DNA of 64,000 nt from Pseudomonas sp. Au-Pse12 (GTDB taxonomy: Bacteria; Pseudomonadota; Gammaproteobacteria; Pseudomonadales; Pseudomonadaceae): positions 62,001-126,000 of the forward strand of contig NZ_JAJTTH010000002.1 in the NCBI RefSeq assembly GCF_021341665.1, in the 5' to 3' direction. Numbering within the stretch: position 1 is the first letter of the stretch; each line of letters starts with the position of its first letter. The notes under the pieces were generated by a model. It was given only the letters and a program-made list of their open reading frames with translations, was not told the DNA's origin and did not search any database. Below are positions 36,085-42,597 of the stretch, one piece after another. Position numbers and translations under genes: made by a program.

Positions 36085-37788
36085 TCAGGGGGTGTCGGCC
36101 TCGCGCTCTTGCAGCACGCGCCACATGACTTTGCCGGAGCCGGACTTGGGCAGGCTGTCGACGAACTGCACCAGGCGCGGCACCTTGTAGGCGGCCATGT
36201 GCTCGCGCGCCCAGTCGATGATCTGTTGCGCGCTGGTGCTGCCCAGCGCCTCCTGGCGCAGCACCACCAGGGCTTTGACGGTTTCTCCACGGTAGGCATC
36301 CCGGGCCGCGATGACACAGGCTTCATGCACGGCCGGGTGCTTGAACAGCAAGGCTTCCACCTCCGCTGGCCAGACCTTGAAACCGCTGCTGTTGATCATT
36401 CGCTTGAGGCGGTCGGTGAGAAAGAAGTAGCCCTCCTCGTCCATGTGCCCGAGGTCGCCGGTGCGCAGGAAACGCTTGCCCTCGAACTCGACAAAAGCCG
36501 CCGCGGTCGCCTCGGGATTGCGCCAGTAGCCTTTGAACAGCATCGGACCAAAGGTGATGATTTCACCCACCTGCCCCGGCGCCAGCTCTGCGAGGGTCAG
36601 GGGGTCGACCACCCGCGAGTCCACGCCGAAGAACGGCATGCCCAGGCATTGCAGCTTGGCCCGCTCCGGGGGGTTGCCATGGCTCGCGGCGGCGGTTTCG
36701 GTCAGGCCGTAGCCTTCGAGGAACGTCAGGCCGAACTCCTGGCGCAGGCGCTCGGCCACCGCTTGGGGCATGGCCGCCCCGCCGCCGTTGATGTGCACCA
36801 GGCTGGACAGCTCGAAGTCCTGGTAATGGGGGCTAGCGAACAGGTCGATGACCATGGTCGGAATGCAGGTCCAGTGGGTCACCCGATGCCGGGAGATCAG
36901 GCGCCCGGCCAGCTCCCGGTCCCAGCGCGGCATGATCACCGTGCTGGTGGCGTCGAACACCGCCCGCAGGACAAAACACACCAGGCCGGTGATGTGGAAG
37001 AACGGCACCACCCCCAGGCCTACCGATTCCACCGTGGACTGGGTCCAGCTGCCACTGACCGCATTGCTCATCAGGCTGCGGTGAGTGTGCATGCAGCCCT
37101 TGGGATGGCCGGTGGTGCCCGAGGTGTATTGCAGCAGCGCCAGGTCATCGGCCTGGGCGGTGTGCGGCCCGGGGCAAAGTGACTGGGCCAGCGCCGCGTT
37201 CCAGCGCAGGAAGCCGTCGGGCAACGACGGCTCGCTGCGCAGCCAGGCGTCGATCTCGGCGCTGGCGACTTCCGCCGGGTGCATGTCCGCCGGCGCCGGC
37301 ATGGCATCGCTGTAGCGGGTCACCAGTACCCGACGCAATTGCGCGCCGGGTTCAAGGGCGGCATTCGCCGCCTGGGCGATGGGCGCCAGGTCCGCGGCGC
37401 AGATCAGCACCCGCGCCTGGGCATCGCCGAGCTGGTAGCTCAACTCCTCCACCTTGTTCATCGGGTTGACCGGCACCAGCACCGCATTGGCCCGCAGGAT
37501 GGCGTAGCAGGCAACGATGAACTGCGGGCAGTTCTGCAGGTACAGCGCCACCCGATCACCGGGCTCGACCCCCTCGCTCTGCAACCAGCCGGCCAGCGCC
37601 TGAGCCTCGGCCAGCAGTTGGGCAAAACTCAGCGCACGACCGAAAAACCGATAGGCGACCTTGTCCGGATAACGCCGGGCAGCCACCTCCAGGTTGAACC
37701 AGAGCGAAGTGGCCGGCACCGACAAGGCCAGGGGCAGGCGCTTGGGCCAGACCCGATGATGGGGGCGCTGGGTACGAGCAGTGGACAT
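36085..37788 (-). CDS. AMP-forming acyl-CoA synthetase (PimA-like)
   Basis: A 567-residue adenylate-forming enzyme that would activate a carboxylic acid to its CoA ester at the cost of ATP. The P-loop block YTSGTTGHPKGC, the GYGLTETAA block, the RTGDLGHMDEEGY block and the C-terminal catalytic Lys region (PKSGSGKVMWR) are all present. AAGGAG is ten bases upstream of the ATG at 37788. As the only CoA ligase in the cluster it should feed the beta-oxidation operon at 26.4-32.1 kb, the role of PimA. It is divergent from the thioesterase gene across a 321-base control region. Confidence 0.88.
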   Translation of the reverse strand: MSTARTQRPHHRVWPKRLPLALSVPATSLWFNLEVAARRYPDKVAYRFFGRALSFAQLLAEAQALAGWLQSEGVEPGDRVALYLQNCPQFIVACYAILRANAVLVPVNPMNKVEELSYQLGDAQARVLICAADLAPIAQAANAALEPGAQLRRVLVTRYSDAMPAPADMHPAEVASAEIDAWLRSEPSLPDGFLRWNAALAQSLCPGPHTAQADDLALLQYTSGTTGHPKGCMHTHRSLMSNAVSGSWTQSTVESVGLGVVPFFHITGLVCFVLRAVFDATSTVIMPRWDRELAGRLISRHRVTHWTCIPTMVIDLFASPHYQDFELSSLVHINGGGAAMPQAVAERLRQEFGLTFLEGYGLTETAAASHGNPPERAKLQCLGMPFFGVDSRVVDPLTLAELAPGQVGEIITFGPMLFKGYWRNPEATAAAFVEFEGKRFLRTGDLGHMDEEGYFFLTDRLKRMINSSGFKVWPAEVEALLFKHPAVHEACVIAARDAYRGETVKALVVLRQEALGSTSAQQIIDWAREHMAAYKVPRLVQFVDSLPKSGSGKVMWRVLQEREADTP

Positions 37789-37935
37789 GGAAGACTCCTT
37801 CAAGCCCGGAAATGATCGAGGGAACAGCCATGGACAGCGTCATCCGGTAGCGGCTCGACAGCCTGCCCACGCGTGAATGGGCCACCGCCCCGGGTCGATC
37901 CTGCCCCATGCAAGGCGTGATTTTCAACCACTTAT

Positions 37936-37952
37936 ATTCCGCTGTGCGAAAT
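37936..37952. promoter_or_regulatory. Operator-like palindrome, second control region, site 1
   Basis: ATTCCGCTGTGCGAAAT, differing from the site at 26244-26260 only in the centre. It is followed by the conserved ATTCC and TATTGACC blocks. Its centre is 20 bases before the -35 box, as at the first control region. Confidence 0.6.
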
Positions 37953-37963
37953 GACATTCCATA

Positions 37964-37992
37964 TTGACCGATAGAATATTCGCTGACATTCT
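37964..37992 (+). promoter_or_regulatory. Candidate promoter of the thioesterase gene
   Basis: TTGACC at 37964-37969 and CATTCT at 37987-37992 with a 17-base spacer, matching the layout of the candidate promoter at 26272-26300. Confidence 0.45.
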
Positions 37993-38006
37993 GCATTTCA
38001 ACGTGG

Positions 38007-38023
38007 AATCCGCGTTGCGAAAC
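38007..38023. promoter_or_regulatory. Operator-like palindrome, second control region, site 2
   Basis: AATCCGCGTTGCGAAAC, a degenerate copy of site 1 with its centre 71 bases downstream, 23 bases past the putative -10 box. Confidence 0.5.
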
Positions 38024-38109
38024 ACATTCAGAAAAATCACTGCCGCCTGCCATCTGGAACACCTGCCCCCAGGCAACCGGACCAGGACCCGACCCAAGAG
38101 CCATCGCCC

Positions 38110-38541
38110 ATGAGTGCCGTAACCGATGCTTCGATACTGCAAGGCCTGTTCAGTGGATTCGCGCTGCATATCGGGCTGCACCTGCGGGAATACCGTCAGG
38201 CGCAGACCGTGATCGCGGTCACCGTAGAACCGCAGCACCTCAACCAGGCGGGCAATCTCCACGGCGGCGTCATCGCGTCCCTGGCCGACACCGCCATGGG
38301 CATGAGCGGCACCTGGCACGCCGACCCCGGCCAGTGGCGGCTGGCCCTGACCCTGTCGCTGAACATCAACTACATGGCGGCGATCGCGCCGGGCACCGAA
38401 GTCCGCGCCGTGGCCCGTACCCGCGGCGGCGGCAGCAAGATCTTCATGGCCAGCTGTGACCTGCTGGATGCCCAGGACCGCTTGCTGGCCAGCGCCGAAG
38501 GGGTGTTCAAGCGCGGCCGGCTGCGTGCACAGGACCACTGA
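38110..38541 (+). CDS. PaaI-family thioesterase (hotdog fold)
   Basis: A 143-residue hotdog-fold protein. The block NLHGGVIASLADTAMGM is the PaaI/YdiI-type active-site helix, and a second conserved region is NINYMAAIAPG. Such enzymes hydrolyse aryl- or acyl-CoA esters and often rescue CoA trapped in dead-end intermediates. It lies divergent to the CoA ligase gene and upstream of the IclR gene, so a CoA-sparing role in the same pathway is likely. The substrate is not known. Confidence 0.87.
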   Translation: MSAVTDASILQGLFSGFALHIGLHLREYRQAQTVIAVTVEPQHLNQAGNLHGGVIASLADTAMGMSGTWHADPGQWRLALTLSLNINYMAAIAPGTEVRAVARTRGGGSKIFMASCDLLDAQDRLLASAEGVFKRGRLRAQDH

Positions 38542-38719
38542 CGCCAGCGCCTGCGGTTGATGGGCGCGGTGCAGGGCCCGGGAGCGGAATCGGCGTTCGA
38601 AAGGCAATCGCAGATTTCAATTGCAGCGGTTCCGGGATACCATTTTTCGCCTGTTTCCACGAATCCGCTGTGTGGTCAACTGGCATTGCGCCCGGCACCA
38701 GCCCCTACCGGAAGACCCC

Positions 38720-39508
38720 ATGCAAGACCCCAACGACGCCCCGGAACACGCGCCCAAAGACCGTAAGTTCGTCGAAGCCCTGGCCCGTGGCCTGGAGGTC
38801 CTGCGGGCCTTTACCCACGGTCACGCGGTACGCGGCAACCAGGACATCGCCCGCATCACCGGCCTGCCCAAGCCCACGGTATCGCGCCTGACCTACACCC
38901 TGACGCAACTGGGCTACCTCAAGTACAACCAGGACCTGGAGAAGTACCAGCTGGATTCGGCGGTACTGGCCCTGGGTTACGCCTACTCCGCCAGCCTGCG
39001 GGTGCGCCAGTTGGGCAAGCCCTTCATGGACGAATTCGCGCGCCGCACCAACACCACCGTCAGCCTGACCTGTCGCGATCGCCTGTCGATGATCCACGTC
39101 GACAGCAGCCGCCCGCCGGAAGTCGCCAGCCTGCGCATGGAACCCGGGCTGCGCCTGCCCCTGGCCACCAGCGCGGCCGGCCGCGCCTACCTGGCCGCCA
39201 CGCCGAAAATCGAGCGTGACCACCTGCTGGGGGAAGTGGCGAAAAAACTCGGGGACGAATGGCCAGCCCTGGAAAAGTCCCTGGAGGACTCCTTCCGCGA
39301 GTACGAGGAATTCGGCTTCTGCCTGTCACTGGGCGAGTGGGACCGCAACGTCAACGGTGCCGGCGTGCCGCTGCGCCTGGCCGACGGCAGCATCATGGCC
39401 CTGACCTGCGGCGCCCCGAGCTTCCAGCTCTCCAGCGAAAAACTCGAAAGCTCCCTGGCCCATCAGTTGGTGATGCTGGCCCGGGATCTGGAAAGCCTCG
39501 GCGTCTGA
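38720..39508 (+). CDS. IclR-family transcriptional regulator
   Basis: A 262-residue regulator of the IclR family (PcaR/PcaU/PobR branch). The winged helix-turn-helix is at about 15-80 (KFVEALARGLEVLRAF; TGLPKPTVSRLTYTL) and the effector domain follows (TTVSLTCRDRLSMIH; GVPLRLADGSIMAL). Members bind short palindromes and respond to aromatic or organic acids. It lies next to one of the two control regions that share a 17-bp palindrome, so it is the best candidate for that regulon. The ATG at 38720 starts the family-like part; the open frame from 38621 does not resemble it. Confidence 0.88.
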   Translation: MQDPNDAPEHAPKDRKFVEALARGLEVLRAFTHGHAVRGNQDIARITGLPKPTVSRLTYTLTQLGYLKYNQDLEKYQLDSAVLALGYAYSASLRVRQLGKPFMDEFARRTNTTVSLTCRDRLSMIHVDSSRPPEVASLRMEPGLRLPLATSAAGRAYLAATPKIERDHLLGEVAKKLGDEWPALEKSLEDSFREYEEFGFCLSLGEWDRNVNGAGVPLRLADGSIMALTCGAPSFQLSSEKLESSLAHQLVMLARDLESLGV

Positions 39509-39659
39509 GGCAGGCACCGGTGCCCCCAGGCCATGCCTTGCGCCTGTCGCATCGGATCTCAGAAAAAAATGCCATGCAGCAACGGCTGGCTGCCGCCAGC
39601 CGTCAGAAAAGAGAACAGGGCCAATAGCACCCTGGATCAGGCCGAATGCTTCGGCAACG

Positions 39660-39684
39660 CCGCTTTCTCGTGCAGAGAAAGCGG
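39660..39684 (-). other. Hairpin downstream of tpsA4
   Basis: CCGCTTTCTC (39660-39669) and GAGAAAGCGG (39675-39684) pair perfectly around a 5-base loop. It lies beside the copied spacer block in the same relation as hairpin 42529-42564 does to its block. There is no U-run. Confidence 0.6.
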
Positions 39685-39853
39685 AGTCATTGCTTGGCGG
39701 TTTGAGCGTGCCCGCAGAGCGGGGCCTGTTGGCCGATAGCAGCCTTGAAGCGACAGACCCCAGGTAAAGTCAGGCGTGGGCCCGACACTCCTGGAACCTG
39801 CACATACCCGGTATTAGCGGGGCTCCTCATTGGTTACTCATCAAGCTCTTGGT

Positions 39854-39877
39854 GTTGCCGCAGGACGAACCGGCAAC
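39854..39877 (-). terminator. Hairpin just past the tpsA4 stop
   Basis: GTTGCCG (39854-39860) and CGGCAAC (39871-39877) pair around a 10-base loop, seven bases past the last tpsA of operon B. It may help to end the operon transcript; no U-run is seen. Confidence 0.35.
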
Positions 39878-39884
39878 GCGGATT

Positions 39885-42287
39885 TCACTTTACGTTCTTA
39901 CCGACCAAGCTGTCGACGCTCGAGACAAATTGGGTGTGCAACACGCCAGTGGCCTGGACGTTGCTCAAAACACCACTCTGGTTGAGCCCCACCAGACCAC
40001 CGGCGGTGTCCATCCCTAGACCGAGCACCATTGCCTTGGCTGACGAGTCAGTGATCCGACCAGCGTTGTTGAAACCGACCAATCCTCCAGCGTTGTTGCT
40101 GTAATACCCCACTACGGTGCCCGAGGCGCTGGAACGTAGGATGCTGCCGTCCTGGTTGTAGCCCACCAGGCCACCCAGGTTCCGGGAGGCCGCGTAAGCG
40201 TTGTTATCCAACCCAATCACTCCCGAGCTCGAAGAGTCTGCGATCGAGCCACCCTGGTTGATTCCCACCAAGCCGCCCATACCGACCAATGCCTGACCGC
40301 CCAAGGAGCCCCCGACCCGAACATTGGCGTGGCTGTTGCTCACGGAGCCCGTGTTCAGCCCCGCCAGGCCACCAGCGGCCGAAGTGGAGCTATTGCCAGC
40401 CACGGAACCGCTCACCGATGAAGCATCGATGGAGCCGCCGTGGTTGACCCCCACCAGTCCGCCGATCTGGTTGTCCTGATCATCAAGGGCCCGTACCTGG
40501 AGATTGCTGGCTTGGACGTTGCTGATACTCCCACTGTTGCTGCCAACCAGAGCACCGACGGCACTCCCCCCCTGGGTACTGGCTGGCCCCTGGACGGTGA
40601 GCGAGGCGAGCTTGAGGTTGCTGATGCTGCCAGAGGAACTGGCGAACAGCCCGCCATTACCGCCGTTACTGTTGACGGTAAAACCACTGATACTGTTGCC
40701 CAGGCCGTTGAAGACACCGGTGAATGTGTCCGCGCCACCAATCGACGTGAGGCTGCCGGAGCCGTTGAGACCAGTGCCCAGGACGTAGCGGCCATCCAGG
40801 CGTTTATCGATTGCCTGCAACTGCGCAGCGTTCTGAATGACCTCGTACTTGGCCCCGTTGGCGTCAAACCCGGCATCGCTGCCGGACAGGGTCACCTGGC
40901 TGTTTTTACCCAAGGTGAGGTCAGCACCGTGCTTCAGGCTCAGGCTGCTGTTGCTCCCGGTGAGTTGCACCTTACCCTTGAGCTCAATGCGCTGATTGGC
41001 ATCGAGCTCGACCCGGGCCTTGGCCCCGTTGGCGGTCAGGTTGCCATTGAGCTGAATGTCCTTGGCCGCAGAGAGGGTCAACTGATTGCCACTGCTCCAG
41101 TTGATCGCTCCGTCCACCACGACATTACCCTTGCTGCTGGCCAACTCGATATTGGTCGTCGCCAGATTCCGCGACAGGGTATCGCCATGATTGATCCCGA
41201 AGTAGTCGGCTATGGGCCCGCCAATCGCAATGTTCTCTGATTCGACCTTCCAGGTTCCCGTCTGGCCATTTTTGGCCTGGGTGGAGACACGAGCGTTTTT
41301 CTGCACCCACGTCATCCCCCCTCGGGTTTCGATCACACCACCGTCACCCTCGTCCGTTGCATTGGCCAGCAATGCACCGTCGACGTTGACCATGCCCACA
41401 TCACCGCCGTCCAGGGTGATGCGACCGGCCTTTTGCGACAAGGTATTGGCTTCGATGGTGCCGGTGTTGTTGACCACCGTCTGCGTCATCGCGCCGGCAC
41501 TCTTGGCGGTCATCAGTACTTGACCGCCATCGGCCTTGAGCAGGCCTCCGTTGGCCACCAGCGCATTGAGCGCGGCGGAATCGACTTGCAGGTCCAGTAG
41601 GTTGTTGCCGTCAAAGCTGACCGTGAACGCTTCACCCGCACCCAGTGCCACACGGCCGTTTTGCGCCGTGATGGTGCCGTTGTTGAGAACGTCTGCTGCC
41701 AAAAGCGCAACACTGCCACCGTCAGCGGCGGTGATCTTGCCTAGGTTGACGACGCGGGCCTTGGAGGTGCCGGAAAACTGATAGTTACCGGCATTGAACT
41801 GCTCATTACCAATGCCCTGCGTCGAGACCACCAGGCCGCCAACATTCACTTGAGCGTTATTGCCGAACATCACCCCGTTGGGGTTGACCAGGAACACCTG
41901 GCCGTTGGCGTTGATCGTCCCCATGATGCTGCTGCCATTGACACCCACCACCCGGTTCAAGGCAATCGAGGTATTGGTGGGCTGATTGAAGGTCACCGAT
42001 TGACCGGCCTGGACGTTGAAGTCTTTCCAGTTGGTGATCAGCTTATCGGTGTTCTGGTTAATGGACATGTGATTGCCCTGAGTCGAAATATCCGCGCTCC
42101 CGGACACCACCGCGCCCCCTGTCGGCAAGGCGAACGCCGATGGCAGGCACGCCAGGGCAAGGGCGCCGGCTGCCGCCACAATCAAGCCCTTTGCGGAGCC
42201 CGAACAACGACGGCGGCGAGCGCCTTCGTGAGTCACATTCCAGCACCCTTGGGCCTGGTTCCATACCAACGCGTAAATTTTGTTCAT
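39885..42287 (-). CDS. TpsA exoprotein, shortened repeat region (tpsA4)
   Basis: An 800-residue paralogue of the other TpsA proteins. The extended signal peptide (MNKIYALVWNQAQGCW), hydrophobic core and secretion domain with NPNG at 135-138 are intact, so it should still be exported through a TpsB. It carries about seven good GLUG repeats from about residue 590, against 13-14 in its relatives, and stops with SLVGKNVK where the others go on for about 200 residues. No repeat coding follows its stop in any minus-strand frame. It is the last gene of operon B. It could be a short, functional variant or a decaying copy. Confidence 0.85.
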   Translation of the reverse strand: MNKIYALVWNQAQGCWNVTHEGARRRRCSGSAKGLIVAAAGALALACLPSAFALPTGGAVVSGSADISTQGNHMSINQNTDKLITNWKDFNVQAGQSVTFNQPTNTSIALNRVVGVNGSSIMGTINANGQVFLVNPNGVMFGNNAQVNVGGLVVSTQGIGNEQFNAGNYQFSGTSKARVVNLGKITAADGGSVALLAADVLNNGTITAQNGRVALGAGEAFTVSFDGNNLLDLQVDSAALNALVANGGLLKADGGQVLMTAKSAGAMTQTVVNNTGTIEANTLSQKAGRITLDGGDVGMVNVDGALLANATDEGDGGVIETRGGMTWVQKNARVSTQAKNGQTGTWKVESENIAIGGPIADYFGINHGDTLSRNLATTNIELASSKGNVVVDGAINWSSGNQLTLSAAKDIQLNGNLTANGAKARVELDANQRIELKGKVQLTGSNSSLSLKHGADLTLGKNSQVTLSGSDAGFDANGAKYEVIQNAAQLQAIDKRLDGRYVLGTGLNGSGSLTSIGGADTFTGVFNGLGNSISGFTVNSNGGNGGLFASSSGSISNLKLASLTVQGPASTQGGSAVGALVGSNSGSISNVQASNLQVRALDDQDNQIGGLVGVNHGGSIDASSVSGSVAGNSSTSAAGGLAGLNTGSVSNSHANVRVGGSLGGQALVGMGGLVGINQGGSIADSSSSGVIGLDNNAYAASRNLGGLVGYNQDGSILRSSASGTVVGYYSNNAGGLVGFNNAGRITDSSAKAMVLGLGMDTAGGLVGLNQSGVLSNVQATGVLHTQFVSSVDSLVGKNVK

Positions 42288-42314
42288 GAAGATTCCTTAT
42301 CGATTTATCAGGAC

Positions 42315-42333
42315 CCTGCAAACCTTCGCAAGG
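42315..42333 (-). promoter_or_regulatory. Leader stem-loop upstream of tpsA4 (degenerate)
   Basis: CCTGC and GCAAGG arms form an imperfect hairpin about 30 bases upstream of the tpsA4 ATG. The CTGCAAACCTT core matches the perfect version upstream of tpsA3. Confidence 0.4.
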
Positions 42334-42528
42334 CGACACAACATCTGCTGGAGCACAACGGCTCCGGCAGAAATACGGCTGAGCACCCACGCAACCTCAG
42401 GCCATGTATTGCGCCTGTCACAGCGGGCCACTCAGGAAAAAGGACCGTGCAGCAACGGCGGACCGCCGCCAGCTGTCAGAAAGGAGACAAAAGAGAACAG
42501 GGCCAATAGCGACCCTGGATCAGGCAAG

Positions 42529-42564
42529 CCTCGGTATGCCGTGCTTGTGCAGGGCATGCCGAGG
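42529..42564 (-). other. Hairpin downstream of tpsA3
   Basis: CCTCGGTATGCC (42529-42540) and GGCATGCCGAGG (42553-42564) pair with one wobble, 34 bases past the tpsA3 stop and before tpsA4. It lacks a U-run. Confidence 0.6.
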
Positions 42565-42597
42565 GAGTTGCCACCCCTTGGGATCAAGAGGTGCAGG

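Larger units (their letters stand above)
37789..38109. other. Divergent control region between CoA ligase and thioesterase genes
   Basis: A 321-base gap without a reading frame. It holds two palindrome-like sites (37936-37952 and 38007-38023) around a TTGACC promoter, the same module as at 26244-26331. The ligase-side 150 bases show no recognised element beyond the ribosome-binding site. Confidence 0.7.
39509..39884. other. Gap between IclR gene and operon B, with a copied spacer block
   Basis: This 376-base stretch contains, at about 39520-39645, a clear copy of the spacer found between tpsA3 and tpsA4 at about 42403-42530. Both have the run GAACAGGGCCAATAGC and the words CCTGGATCAGGC. The part next to tpsA4 has two hairpins (39660-39684 and 39854-39877). 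None of the three minus-strand frames just past the tpsA4 stop encodes further GLUG repeats. No gene is seen. Confidence 0.7.
42288..42597. other. Spacer between tpsA3 and tpsA4
   Basis: A 310-base gap without a gene. From tpsA3 toward tpsA4 it holds a 12-bp-arm hairpin (42529-42564), a block also found at 39520-39645, and a degenerate leader stem-loop at 42315-42333 with the tpsA4 ribosome-binding site. Confidence 0.75.

Noticed and set aside
39685..39884. Possible continuation of tpsA4 after a frameshift
   Set aside because: All three minus-strand frames just past the stop lack GLUG-like sequence and close quickly, so the gene ends there.
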